The notes below the pieces were generated by a model, which saw only the letters and a list, made by a program, of their open reading frames with translations, was not told the origin of the DNA and made no database searches. From the NCBI GenBank assembly GCA_014529385.2, contig CM043971.1:29221709-29281708 (forward strand): a DNA stretch of 60,000 nucleotides. Reading direction: 5' to 3'. Both the position numbers and the translations under genes were made by a program. This DNA comes from Adiantum capillus-veneris. Taxonomy: Eukaryota; Streptophyta; Polypodiopsida; Polypodiales; Pteridaceae. Below are positions 13,818 through 25,961 of this stretch, one piece after another (the first letter of the stretch is position 1; each line of letters begins with the position of its first letter).

Positions 13818-14311
13818 TTTTCATCAAAATAGCTTGAGATTTGTTTTGTGGGTAGTTTTTGGCCTGTAGAACATGGCCATGCTCTTGGATTTTGATTTGG
13901 ACAAGAATTGGTGTTGGTAAGACCATGTGTAGTGTTTTTGGGCTCAAAAAGTGTATCTTGGAGGTGTTGGGGTTAAAAATGATTAGAATGGATTCAAACT
14001 TGATATATGAGCTCTTAAAGGTGATATGAATAGATCTAGAAGGGAAAAACATCATCTCTGGGCCATGCAGGTGACCACACAGATTGGTTGGCAATGTGCC
14101 CATGAATGTATTGTGCAAGTTTCATGTGATTTGGACAAGTTTTGGTAGGTCTATGGCCCATTATTGCCTCTATGCCCTAACTTTGCGTTTTTGGTGCATA
14201 TGAGGTCAATTTTGGTCCAAATGTGATGAAACTTGGTGGCTAGCATGTAAAGGCTATTCAAAAAATGTGTGTGATGAGAGTTGTTAGATTTGGTGCCCAC
14301 AAATGGCCTTG

Positions 14312-14335
14312 AGACATCCTACGTGTAGGATGTCT
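14312..14335. repeat. 24-bp palindrome copy 3
   Basis: Same half-sites with centre CGTG in place of CGCG. Confidence 0.9.
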
Positions 14336-15974
14336 CCTGATGAAATTTTTGTGGAAACTGCTACTGGTGCCTGCCCGTAGTCCCCCTGAGTCCCTTTTAA
14401 GCATTATTTCAACAAAAAAGTCAAATAGATAGAAAATAACTCCCTGTGTGGATTTCAGAGCCTCCGAGCCGTTTTCTGACTTTTGGAGTGTTTTTCGGCG
14501 ATGAAATTTCTTGATGTTGGTCTCCATAGCTTCCCAATCCCTTGGGGGTCCTTATTGTATGGTTTTTGTCGACTTTGGCTTCACCGGAGCTTTGTTTGGC
14601 AATTTGTCGCTCTAGAAGCACCCGTGGTTGCGTTTACATGTCTTAGATGACTTGTGGTGGTCTACCACCATAGGACTTGGTTGTTGATGGTCTAGGAAAG
14701 CCGCTCGTGAAGTTTGGTGGCAAACGGACATGAGGTTTAGCCGCGAGAGCTATTTGACGCTTTGTGTGTCTGATGCCGTTTCTGAAGTTTAGTGCCGCTT
14801 CGGGTCACCTTTTGGTCATGTGGGCTACATAGACTTGTCAAGCATGTCGAGATGCTCCTACCCATGAATTTTGGTAGGATTTGGACGTCTCTCCGCCGAT
14901 TTCCCATTTGGTGGCCTCTTGCGGGGCTCTAGGAATTAGGGTTTTCTACTGTCTTTGGGCATTCAAGACTGGTCTCCTAGGGTTTTTCCCGATGGTTTTC
15001 TACTGCCTTTGGGTATTCAAGACTGGTCTCCTATGCTAGGATAAGCTACCGATGAAGTCTCATTGCTTTTGGGTTAGCCGTTAGGTGGCCACTTCTACTT
15101 GTAGGTCTCTACTGCCCGCTTTCTGTGTGAACCCTACGCTAGTTTTCACGACAAAACGACAAACATGCGCGAAAAGGTCAAGGTGGTGAGCCTACCTCTC
15201 ATGTCTGAAGCCCGTCGGGTAGTCGTGCGCGTCGTAGAAGCTGCTGGAAGTTCCGTTCGCTCTAGGTGGCAGGAGCTCTCTCTCAAATGTCAATAGTGGA
15301 AATGAGCTTAAAATGAAGTGAAAAAATTCTTATAATGGGGGTCCCCGAACCACTTTTCATGAAATTTGACATGTGCTCCCAACTTCTTGCGAGATGCGGT
15401 TTAGGCTCAAAAATTTCTTGATTTGGACTCCATTTGCCCAGTTTGCAAGAAATATGACTTTTCGGCCAAAATCTGGCCAACACTCGCTTTTTGCTCCAAT
15501 CTCATAATTGCACCTCCATTGTACCATAGGTTGTCCTATAGTCACTGATCATCCCCATATTTTTTTTTTTTCATTACGACCGTTTTTCACCTGCTTTTTG
15601 TATTTTTGAAGTTTTTCTATCGAAAATTAGCAAAATTCAAAGGAAAATAGCAAATCAAACCCAAAAAATCCCCAAAAATCATAATAAATCAAAAACATCA
15701 CCGTAAAACACTATATACACTCACATGCAATTTTTATGGTCAGATTTCTCCGTTTTACCAATATTTTGTCCAAAAAATGGTTATTTTTACTTATATACAC
15801 ACACCTAGGGGCTTGATTTGGCATTTGGCCCCATCTACTTGTAGATTCATGCTGTATAAGGGCATATGTACTTGGGTTAATCCATAAAATTTTGCAATCA
15901 AACAACAACTCTTAAAAATAGTCGCAAAACATGCCCTTTTTTGCTCTTTCTGCCATTGGGTCCGCATTTGAGAA

Positions 15975-15994
15975 TGCCTCCCCCCCTCCTAGCC
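15975..15994 (-). promoter_or_regulatory. Possible polypurine tract of gypsy element 1
   Basis: CCTCCCCCCCTCCT on the plus strand, so purine-rich on the element's strand, just downstream of the last pol-like coding sequence. A 3' LTR should adjoin it but is not recognised. Confidence 0.3.
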
Positions 15995-16157
15995 GGAATC
16001 CTCCCGGACGACAAGGTATCGCCTCAGCGTATGTGCCGTGCACAGGTTGAAAAAATTGTGCTAATGCTTGGCCGTGTAATGTGGCCCTATTTTATGCATA
16101 CTCGGTCAATGCATGGAAAAATTAATGTTGTGTAAGAGAAGGGTATAAGCAAGATGC

Positions 16158-17330
16158 TTATTGGCATTCACCATCGAGGTTTCCTGTTTGTTGTTGATTT
16201 TTTGGGCTGAGTTTCTTTGCAAGTAAAAGTTGTAACTCTACCGCTCTTTGTTTGATTGTCTTTCTTGCAAAAGTCGCTTGTTGTGCCGCTACTGACGATA
16301 TGGCCGTAGTAGTCTCCTTGGAGAGAATTTTCGTGGTGGAATTGGCCGTAGACCTTGTCTCTTTTGCTTTCCATGTGTAGCTTTGCCCTGCTGGTTTTTG
16401 TAGGTTTATTGCTACTGCCTCAGTTGCCATTGTTTTGTTGTTGCTGATTGGCACCCACATAAATCGGTTTGCCGATTTCATATGCAGTTGTCTGCCTTTT
16501 GATGTTGCTTGTACTGAAGGGAGTTCCTTTTGCTTCGGTTTTGGTATCCAAATGCGAGTCGCATTTGAGTTGTTGCTGAGCATTTTCTTTGGTATCATAT
16601 ATGTTTTATTCCCTTGTTTTTTGGTCCAACTATCTGTTTCTGTTGAATTCTTCTGTTGTATTGTGGTTTGTCTGCCATGTCACTTCTATCCTTCCGCACC
16701 CATACTCGTTTTTCTCGTGTTGCTAACTCTGATCTCTTCACTGCGGTCGGTGACGGTTTATACCTGTAGTGAACAATGTTGGTAGGTACCTGTTTGTTTA
16801 CCATGGGCATCGTGATGTTCTTTAGTGGCACCCTTCCTTTTGGCGCTTTATTCAGTGATTGCATTGCTGGTAGCTGATTCTCCCGGGGTTGTTGATCAAA
16901 GGATATCACCTGGTGTTCTTGTGCATGCTGAATCTTAACTGCATTCGCATTCCAATCTATCTGTACATTATACTCTTTTTGCCAAGGTTGTCCTAACAAC
17001 ATGGGGTGTTGTGTGCTTTCATCCTCGACCACATAAAACTTGTGTGGGTAATATATTGATGCGCTTGTACATGCAATATAGTCCAGCCTAATGTTTTTAG
17101 TGAATGTGATGTACTACTTTCCAACACTTGTGGAGTAGGATGAAATTGACATGTGTGCTTGAGCTGTTTGTATAATCTGTAAGAGATCAAATTTGCTTGA
17201 GCTCCAGAATCAAGCAATGCCGTACATTCAACTTGATTGCTACCCACTTTGATTGCAATTATTGGCTCCACTGTGTCTTCATCAAAATTCATTAGTGGAA
17301 TAGCATTTATTCGCAATGGTGATCCACATT
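16158..17330 (-). pseudogene. Second retropepsin-like domain downstream of integrase (gypsy element 1)
   Basis: After the integrase C-terminus and a charged Lys/Glu/Gln linker, the frame reads VGSNQVECTALLDSGAQANLIS, a DSGA aspartic-protease active site in its usual setting. About 60 residues later, after a frameshift near 17070, comes HPMLLGQPWQKEYNV, matching the C-terminal 'ILG.PW' block of retropepsins. A low-complexity Lys/Gln/Thr tail runs to 16158 with a stop near 16595. The element also has a normal DSGA protease between gag and RT, so two protease domains are present. Whether this was an active protease or a captured domain is unknown. Confidence 0.65.
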
Positions 17331-18945
17331 GTTGTTGTTGTCGTAGAAGCCTTTTTTTTGCAATGCGTTCTTTTGCTTCTGCTTGAGCTTCTTCCCGTAC
17401 CTTCTGTTTCTCCTTCATCCGTTGTTTTTCTTGATGGATTTGTTGAAGCATATCCTGTGTTAGTGGTAAATGATATTTCTTTAATCGACACCCACTAATC
17501 CAATTTGGCATTTCTTCACCTGTTAATGTAACAAGCTTGATAGCTCCGCTTTGTGATAGGTCACTAATCACAAAGGGTCCCATCCCTCGCTTTTTAAGTT
17601 TCTTGGCATGTTGCTTCAAGGTATAAACAAGTACATAATCACCTGTTTTGAACTCTTTCGTGCGCACATGCTTGTCAAAAAAATCTTTTTGTTTTCTCTT
17701 TCTAGCATAGATCGAAGCTACAGCTCTCAAGCAAAGTTCATCTAGCTTTTCAAGATCATCTATTCTTGAAGAGGGCATCTATTCTTGAAGAGAGCTCGTG
17801 CCCTGTCCATTCTAAGCGTTTCGCTACTCGTACAATTGGAATTAAAAACTCTATGGATAATATAGCATTTAGGCCAAACACCATGTTGTACGGTGTCGTT
17901 CCTATCAATGTTTTGTAAGCTACCCTATATGCCCATAGTGTTGAGTGTAGCTGTTGATCCCAATCTGTTCTTGACTCTGATACAATTTTAGTGAGAACCG
18001 TGCATAGTGTTTTATTTGTGGCGTCAGCTTCTCCATTTTCCTGTGGATGATATGGAGTAGATTTTCTATGTATGACCATGAATTCCTCGATCACTAACAA
18101 TTTCTATTGGTAAACCGTATCGTACAAAGACATTCTCATACAATTCGTGCATCTGCTTTTTGTGTTGCCTTGGCTTCCACCCATTTCATGAGATAGTCCG
18201 TAGCTACAATGATATATTGGGTATGGGTGCGATATGTAGGGGGTGAAATAGCTCCCAGAAAATAAATGCCCCATTTTGCAAATGCCCTTGCTCCCATCAT
18301 TGGCCGTAGTGGCATCTCATCTCTCTTTATCGGCACCTTGGTGCGTTGATAAGCGTCACAACGCTTTACAAACTCTTCAGCATCCATATGCAATGTAGGC
18401 CACCATATTCCTGCGGTTAAGATAATTTTTACCATCTTATCGCCTGAAAAATGGCCTCCACTTATGCCTCCATGTGCGTGTTCTAGAATCAGTAGGTATT
18501 CACTTTCAGTTGCACAGATTCTAAGTTGATTGTCCTTTCCTCGCTTATAGAGTTGGTTCCCAATTAACTGAAAGTCACGAGCCTCCAGCTCTATAGCCCT
18601 TTTCCATGCTCTTGTTATGTTTTCAGGGAATGTCCTTGTGGTTAAGAAATCAATGATATATTGACTCCATGCAGGTGCAATATTTACCTGAAACAATGTC
18701 GCGTGATCCACTGGTCGTTTGGCACTACATATAGTACAATTGTTAACATAAGTGTGTGTGTCCGCGTACATAATTGGCCAATAAACCCCTAACTGTTTCA
18801 GTCTCTGGTGTGTTCTCATTGTTGAACAATGAAATGCACAATCCTGGACGTGTGCTTCTTCAAGATTACACTCGAATTCCTCCGAATTTATATATAGTCG
18901 TAGAATTTGGTCCGATCCTAAATGATACAGCCGTCCTACAATCAA
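17331..18945 (-). pseudogene. Integrase of gypsy element 1
   Basis: The N-terminus has two zinc-binding-like segments: one ending YVNNCTICSAKR, and a second starting LLILEHAHGGISGGHFSGDK and ending FVKRCDAYQRTK. The core follows: WGIYFLGAI (normally WGIDF, so the first catalytic Asp is Tyr), YGLPIEIVSDRG (second catalytic Asp kept) and YHPQENGEADATN (the catalytic Glu position reads Asp). The C-terminal part has a GPF-type domain (KRGMGPFVISDL). Frame breaks occur at about 18136 and 17756-17780. Insertion activity is lost. Confidence 0.8.
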
Positions 18946-18963
18946 CTGGAAGTTTTTCGTTTG

Positions 18964-19677
18964 TCAAATTGTTTGTTGTTTGGATCTGTCTTCCGTGTTA
19001 TCAAACCTACCTCCAAAGGAAAGAATACTAACAATTTCCTGAGACCATTTGGGTATCATTTCAATATTGAAAAGATAAGCATCTGGTATGTCATCATCTA
19101 CTCCTTCAGGAGCTTCCCCGTTGTGTAGCCTTGAAAGATGATCCGCCCGTAGATGTGTTTTACCCTTTTTGACTACCACTGTGAAATCAAACTCTAGTAA
19201 TATACTAAACCAGCGTACAATCCTCCCAGTATTGCATGGTTTATTAACTAGATACAAAAGAGCTTGATGGTCTGTGAAGAACACAAATTTGTTTGCGAGC
19301 AAATAATGTTGAAATTTCTTTACAGCATAAATCATTCCTAACCCCTCTCTTTCAGTGTTTGTGTAGTTCTTTTCCGCACTATTTAACTGTCGGCTTGCAT
19401 AACAAACTGGAAAATCCATTGTTCCGTCTCCAGGTTGAGCCAGAATACTCCCTATTGCATATGCAGATGCATCAATGTGAACATGGAATATCTTTTCCCA
19501 ATCCGGTGCTTTAAGTACAGGTGCTGATACAAGGTTTTCCTTCAGCTTTTGGAATGAAGTTTCACACTCCTCAGTCCAGTCGAAATTGACTAACAAACGA
19601 TACAGAGGTTGTGTGATGACTGCATACATATATATGAATCTTCGATAATATCCGCAGTGCCCCATGAAGGATTGCAC
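18964..19677 (-). pseudogene. RNase H domain of gypsy element 1
   Basis: CGYYRRFI is the RT-RNase H connection. VHIDASAYAIGSILAQ carries the first Asp, NTEREGLGMIYAVKKF the Glu, FFTDHQALLYL the next Asp, and RADHLSRL the last. Only a premature break at either end interrupts it. Confidence 0.85.
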
Positions 19678-20680
19678 TTATTTACCATTAGTAGGCCTGG
19701 ACAGGTCTACTATGACTTTGATTTTGTCTAGGTCAGTGGTTATGCCATTTCTTGAGACAATGTGTCCTAAGATGCAGCCTTGCCTAACCATAAAAATGCA
19801 CTTTTCCGGGTTAAGAAAGATTCGATATGTTCTGCACTTCTCAAATACCTTTTGCAAATGGTCAATATGTTCCTCTCGTAGAAGAAAGTGTACACAAAGA
19901 TCATCCATGTATATTTCTAAGAACATTCTTAGGTATTCTTTGAACGCATGCGTCATTAACCTTTGAAAGGTAGCTGGGGCATTAGTTAAGCCAAACGACA
20001 TAACTCGATACGCATAAATTCTCCATTTTGTGGCAAAGGCTGTTTTGTGTTGATCTTCTATTGCAATTGCCAGTTGGTTATACCCCGAAAACCCATCTAG
20101 AAAGGAATAAGCCCGTTTCTCGGCCACCCTCTCAAGTACATGTTCTGTGATCGGCAAGGGATAATTATCTCTTATGGTGGTTGCATTTACCTTTTTGAGG
20201 TTTACACACACTCGCAGTTTTTCGTTCTTCTTGGGAACTACCACAATGGGTGACACCCAATCTGTATGTTCGATTTCATAGATGAATTCAGCATCCATCA
20301 GCATCGATCTCCTCTTTGATTCGTTTAGCAAATGTGTCATTATATGTATAAGGACGCTGTTTGCTAGGTTTGGCATCTGATTTCAAAGGAATTGTATGTT
20401 GGCATATCGATGGATCAACTCCTTTGAGGTCTTTGTAGGACCATGCAAACACATATTTATACTTCTTGAGAAGTTGTGTTAGCCGTTCTTCCTCTTCAAG
20501 CTCTAAATCAGTTGCTATATAGACCGGCTGAGGCTTTTCACCTGGTTCAGCGAGGTCTATCCTTTTTGCATTTTTCGGCCCATCATAAGATTCCTGGTTT
20601 GTTCTTTCCCTGACTGGTGGTGTCATTATGATTTTTCTGTCCTGGATAGTGACTTTCCGATAGTGTGATGGTACATTCAT
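19678..20680 (-). pseudogene. Reverse transcriptase of gypsy element 1
   Basis: Standard Ty3/gypsy RT blocks are present: SPIVVVPKKNEKLRVCV, FLDGFSGYNQ, FGLTNAPATFQRLM, IYMDDLCV (the YxDD active site, intact) and LGHIVS. A small duplication (GCATC-ATCA repeated) near 20290-20305 shifts the frame before the RT core. It makes cDNA from the element RNA in the cytoplasmic particle. Confidence 0.85.
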
Positions 20681-20913
20681 GTTTCCTTTTTCTGACTCCC
20701 TCTTACCATCACTATCTCCCTCAGTAGTCCATACCTCGCGTAAAAACCGTTTTAGTTCTTGGTATTTTTGTTTACGCTCCAGTTTGGTCCACTCTAGGTC
20801 TTTTGTTGTTTCTTTTTTTTATTTCTGAGTTTTTTATGATTTTTTGTTTCTATTTTAGTTGTCCGTACTTGTTTTATCTCCTCTCGCATTCTTTCCCTTC
20901 GAATTTTTGAGAA

Positions 20914-22170
20914 TCATATTTGATCTTTTACACAATCCTCTGCTTTTACAAGGATTAGATAGTGAGTTTTATCTTTTATCCTGGGCATCTGGTTCTCTCT
21001 AGCTTTGTTTTCTGCTCGTTTTCTACTATAGCGTTCCTGGCATCTAGGAAGCTGATTGGCAAAATCATAAAACTTGATATTCTCTGTTTTCTCCCCACGC
21101 TCACTTGAGCTGTCTGAACACTCATTATCTGCATCATTATTTACCTCCAGATGCTCAGAGGAGTTATAAAACTCTTCTTGTTCTGGTGGTTCTACAAACT
21201 CTTCTTCTCCTGGTATAATGCTTACCATATAATAGGGTAGCACATCATAGCCATCCTTATCGCAAAATTTTGTTGTTGGACTATCTGTAATGGTACAGAC
21301 ATCCAATGTTGCTAGTATGTGTTCCTATTCCAGGAGTTCCAAGGCATCTTCAAGAAAAGGTTCCGGAATATAATCCTTGTCCTCAATCGTTCTTTCTAAG
21401 AAGCATTCCTCTCTTTTTAAGCTCCCACAATGTGAAGCTCCGCACATCCATAGCTCTTTTTGTTGCACTAACCATGCTGGGAGTTCCGACCCTACCAATG
21501 TAGCTGAATCAAACTCTTCCACTGGTGTCTAGTTCACATCCTTGTAACTATGGTCTTTCAAGTGAAGTTTGGTTGTTGTCTCACCATGTCTGAGGTATAT
21601 GTGGTCGTAACCCCAATCCTAGACCATCTTTAATTGTCGCATGAATGGTCTTCCCAAGATAATCTCGTAATTGTTCTTTTTGTCGAAATCGACTATTGCA
21701 AATGTATGCTCATACTCGATTCCGCATGAGGTGACAATCACCTTTTCTAAGAGTCCTAGAGGCTTCTCCATGAACCCATCTGCCAATTGCAATTTCATTC
21801 TGGTGGCTCTCAAAGCTGGTTTTCCCCATTTTTTCCAGATTTCCTTGGTGGCGATAGCGACTCCTGCTCCACTGTCAAGAATAGCTTTGGAAACTACTCC
21901 TTGGAATTCTACTGGTAGCGTGGTGTTTCCATCTTCTCCCTCGCAATACTCTCCAACCTTGTTTAAAGGTACTGGCCTAGTATTTAGTTGAGACCTGTCC
22001 AATTCTCTGATACCTTCCTGAAGCTTCGAGGTGGGGTCTTTCACTCCAAATTTTTCTAGGCATTTGCCTATTGTGGCCCACATGTTTGGTCGTAACCTTA
22101 GGAGTTCGGCTAATGTGATAGTGCATGCCACTGGGGTGGACAATAACTCAATCAACCCTTGTGAATCCAT
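20914..22170 (-). pseudogene. Protease and linker of gypsy element 1
   Basis: KAILDSGAGVAIATK is the retropepsin active site and YEIILGRPFMRQL its C-terminal block. The linker toward RT is acidic. In-frame stops occur at 21619 (TAG, at a probable Trp or Gln), 21529 (TAG) and 21325 (TAG), with TGA at 20914. It processes the Gag-Pol polyprotein in active relatives. Confidence 0.75.
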
Positions 22171-25100
22171 ACTTTGTTAGAAGAAAGTCTTTGAGATGGG
22201 ATTGCTCTCACCTCGGACTTGGCTTCATACTCTCCTAGGTAAGAGGGTAGAGTTTTCAGCGAGTCTGGTTGGCTGTGTCCCCAACTAATTGACCCCTGGT
22301 CTCCCCCTTGTGAATGTATATCAAAGTTCATTTGCGATCTTGCCTCAAATTCTTCAATGGGAGGTAAGATCTCATTTTTCTCTTTTCTCGTGCTATTCAT
22401 GTGGTAACTCACCCTGTTAGCTTCGTTGGCCTCACGGATTTGCTTCCACAGATCATCTAGACCGTTACAATCCTTACCCATTTCTACCAATGTTTTAGGC
22501 TAGAACCCGTCACTTGCCTCATCTGTTGTATTTGGCACTATGATAGGCTCTCCCCTAGACTCATAGGCATTCGTGAGTCTTTCCTTCGTTTCTACTTGTT
22601 CCTCTAAAGCTGGTTTGATAGGGGTTGGAGCTGGTACTTCATGCCAATTTGCAGGTTTACCAAGCGGGTTTTCTATCAAAGATTGAGTTGTTTCAATCAT
22701 CTTTCTACACATTTGTTTTTCTATTTCAGCATATGGATTAGTCATCCATCTTTGCTCTTTGGTTTGGTTCTTTTTTAGTCTGGCTTCGTAAGCTTTTAGA
22801 AGTGCATCTAACGGCTCATTTACCTTGTCTGCCAGCACTGATCCTCCTGATCCTGGACTTTTGGATTCTACTATTTCCTTGGGTGCTATGGTTGCTGCAG
22901 TGTGTGAGCTTAGGCTAGCTAGATCCTCTAACCGCTCTAATCTATCCTTTGTGTGTTTTACCTCCTCGGATAGAGCCGTTTCCTCTCGTTCTTTCCTGGA
23001 TTTCATACGCGCTTTTCTAGCTTTCCAAGTGCTTCTCTGATTTTTCGTTTCTGAACTTGGGGCATCGATTTTTGGCTCTTCAATTATGGGTTCGTTTGTC
23101 ATCCTTTGAGCTTGGGCTCAAGTCACTGCCTGAATAGGTATGATTGTCTCGTTTTCTGACCCTCCACTGGAAGGCACTGTTTCCAGCATGTTCAAGGTAG
23201 TTTTTGCTCCTTTGCTCGGGTTCTTAGGACAATTAGGAATCAAATGAGTAACTCCACACTCGGTGCAATATGCGTTGACTCTAATGATTTCATCATGAGG
23301 ACAGTCTCTTAGACAATGGTCTCCGCCACACTTGTAGCAGGTTCCTTTAGGCTTTTGAGGTGCTCCTTGAGCTCCTCTTTGTTGGTATGCATCTCTGCCC
23401 GCCCATGCCTCCGTTGGCTATGAACAACAATGTTCATTCATCCAAGCTATATCTTCCTTCTCCTCCTGCCTGCGCAGTTCTTGGTGGTCATGTACCTCCC
23501 ATCATGCTCCATGGTTCTGGTGTTGAGTGTTCTTCCGGTGGATAATAGACAGGATTTTCCACATATCCATTGGGATCTTCGTAATATGCATGCATAGGCA
23601 CCAAAGCCTTCTCTTCTGATTTGGTTACGGTTGGTGTGTATCTTATGCCGTCTGGTCGTAATCCTAGTAGGGGTGGTTGTTGCCCCAACACTGGTTGTGG
23701 TCTTTCTACACCTACAGGTCCTGCTAGGTTGCCTGCTTGATACCTAGGCATCGGTGGAACTTAAGGAGAAGCTACCTAAGCTTGGGGAGCATAAGGGGTC
23801 TCTCACACATATCCCTTGTTATAATAACATTCCTCTGTCCCATGGTTTGTCCATTTTTTTCAATAGCACACCACTTTATCTGTTTAGCCTGGGGTTTGGC
23901 GTACAAGTTAATCTTTTTTAGCACTTCCTCTACAAGCTGGCTACCTCTCCTTTCGGTGTTGTCTTAGAAGACTTGCTTCCACTTTGTTGTGAGGATGAAT
24001 CATCATCGAGATCCTTGAATTCACCCTCTTTGTAGACCGCACAATTGTCTACAAGGTACAGAGCCTCCTTAGTTAACTCATTTAACGTCGTGCTCCTCTT
24101 CATATGTAAGTCCTTCTAGAGATCTGCATTCCTTAGTCCTTGGATAAATATAAGCATAAGTCTGGACTGAGTTGGCAGTTCTTCCACAGGACAAAACTTA
24201 ACGTATCTTTTTAGTCGTAGGGCTGCCTTTCGCACAGATTCCTTGTCTTTCTGTTTGAATTTATGGATTTGTGAGATTGTATTATGAGTTATCCCTCTTT
24301 GTGAGAATTCCTCAATAAACTCGTCAAACACCTCCTCCATAGACTCAAAGTCTCTACGCTCCACAGAGTCAAACCAAGTAGCAGCATCATCCTCTAGGGT
24401 TAGTCCAAACCCTGCAAATTGGGTAGGGAAGTCTAGCACCTCTTCCGCTCTAATTACACGCACAAAGGCTGCTACATGATCTCTTGGATCTCTGTTTCCC
24501 ATGTATTTCTTGTTTACCCATTTTTGCACTTGAGAAGGTCTAATTCTACGATGGTCTACAAATCTCATCATTGGATCTCCTCGTCCCAATATATATACCT
24601 CCTCTGGCCTTCTATAGTAGGCTGGTTCCTCTCCCAATGGTGCTCCTAAGCCATAATTTCTAACAGTTCTAATTCTACGATGGTCTACAAATCTCATCAT
24701 TGGATCTCCTCGTCCCAATCTATATACCTCCTCTGGCCTTCTATAGTAGGCTGGTTCCTCTCCCAATGGTGCTCCTAAGCCATAATTTCTAACAGTTCTT
24801 GCCAAAGATGGTTCATCTCTTCGAACTCGTTTCTATGGGTGGTCTTCCAGGCTCTGTTGACCCTTGAGTTTTTGGCTTACTCTCTCCTTGATACCGTGAA
24901 TAGAGTGGTGGTTCTTGTAAATCCCTTAGCCCTCATGCGGCTTGATAACCATCTCGATTTTGGTCATGTTCCAATGTTGCACTTTGGCGAAGCCATGCCT
25001 ACAATGATGGTTGAGTTGCTGGTTGGTTTTGGTTGTGGAGTGTCTACGGTTGGGTAGAATGTGAGGTCATGTCATGCTCCTCTGAAAAGGGATTTGTCGA

Positions 25101-25243
25101 CTTGCTAGGGATGTAGGTGGCTCTTGGCACTTAATCGGGGGCATATGTTGATGCTCCTAGAACTGTAGCCTTTTCTACCTCCTCTGGGAGAATACGTTGG
25201 TATTCTCGCCCGTACCTATCAACAAAAATGATATCCTTCCCCA
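22152..25243 (-). pseudogene. Gag of gypsy element 1
   Basis: It begins near the ATG at 25243 (MGKDIIFVDRYGREYQ). The capsid-like region 24.1-24.8 kb has WVNKKYMGNRDPRDHVAAF and an ATWFDSVERRDF block typical of plant retrotransposon gag. Two adjacent zinc knuckles of CX2CX3HX4C form lie near 23230-23345 (CYKCGGDHCLRDC and CTECGVTHLIPNC). Many breaks interrupt it: several stops between 24.84 and 25.2 kb, TAG at 24116, TGA near 23118 and TAG at 22500. A 43-residue segment is duplicated in tandem. Confidence 0.75.
24542..24799 (-). repeat. 129-bp in-frame tandem duplication in gag
   Basis: Two nearly identical 129-bp units, each encoding 43 residues beginning TVRNYGLGAPLGEE and ending VDHRRIR. 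The units differ at one or two bases (YRLGRG against YILGRG), so the duplication is recent. Confidence 0.95.
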
Positions 25244-25250
25244 TAGCAAT

Positions 25251-25961
25251 TTAATAAGAGAATAAGTAAAGAACCTTATCTTTGCTTAACTTGTTTTGGT
25301 ATGGTTCTTTGCAACAAAAGTAAGAGACTATTCCCTCGCTCTCATGCTTGTAAATTCCCACATTCTCATTATAAGTTGAGACCCTGGTTGTTTTCTTATC
25401 ATACATAAAAATCGCTCCAGGTCGATCAATGTTTGGAGGCGGTTCTTGAGTTTCTGAAACCATTTTCCCTTTCGCCACATTATCTCCATATCTATTGTAA
25501 TCCTCAGGGTTACTAACTATCAGATAGTGATTCCCCTTTTCGTCTCGGAACCTATCTCCATCATCATAGACTCGAATTATCTCTAGTCTCTGTGCCGGCC
25601 TTTCTTCAGTACAAATACACTTGCGTCCTCGATAGTCAAAATAAACTAGGGCTCCCCTCGAGTTTGTTCCTTCTAAGAAGATTACTGTGAACTTGGAATC
25701 ATTCAAAGGATTTAGGGAGGTGCTTCCTCCTGGCATTGGTCCGTCATAGGTGAAACCTCTTGGCTGTTGACTACCCATCATGAAGAAGGATTTGTCTGAT
25801 GAAGTGTCAGTATCACTACCCTCCTCAATAATCGGTGCTAGTGGGTCTAGCCTTGCCTGAGTTACACTCTCCTCGGTAGACACTAAGCTACCTTGGTCAC
25901 CTGCCACCTTCTGGTCTCTAAAAATGTATCTTCCTGATCTTAAATTTATCAAACTTAGCAA
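25251..25961 (-). CDS. Additional ORF upstream of gag in gypsy element 1
   Basis: About 236 open codons in the sense of the element, ending just before the gag start. No family is recognised. It has an acidic Ser-rich N-terminal half and a second half rich in Tyr, Asp and Arg (ALVYFDYRGRKC, NPEDYNRYGDNV). Ogre/Tat-type gypsy elements carry an ORF before gag, but I see no motif proving homology. It could also be the N-terminal part of gag. Confidence 0.45.
   Translation of the reverse strand: MLSLINLRSGRYIFRDQKVAGDQGSLVSTEESVTQARLDPLAPIIEEGSDTDTSSDKSFFMMGSQQPRGFTYDGPMPGGSTSLNPLNDSKFTVIFLEGTNSRGALVYFDYRGRKCICTEERPAQRLEIIRVYDDGDRFRDEKGNHYLIVSNPEDYNRYGDNVAKGKMVSETQEPPPNIDRPGAIFMYDKKTTRVSTYNENVGIYKHESEGIVSYFCCKEPYQNKLSKDKVLYLFSY

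Larger units (their letters stand above)
13344..16157. other. Non-coding spacer of gypsy element 1
   Basis: I see no credible gene in this 2.8 kb. It holds three copies of a palindrome (13509, 13794, 14312) and AT-rich stretches at 15.55-15.9 kb. A polypyrimidine tract at about 15975-15994 would be a polypurine tract on the element's strand. I looked for a 3' LTR matching the LTR at 27754 and did not find one. Confidence 0.6.

Noticed and set aside
13509-14335. CRISPR-like array of palindromes
   Set aside because: Spacing is irregular, the repeats are dispersed over 14 kb, and the DNA is clearly eukaryotic.
13344-16157. 3' LTR of gypsy element 1
   Set aside because: A polypurine-like tract is present, but nothing here resembles the LTR at 27754-28575 and the coiled-coil ORF continues beyond.
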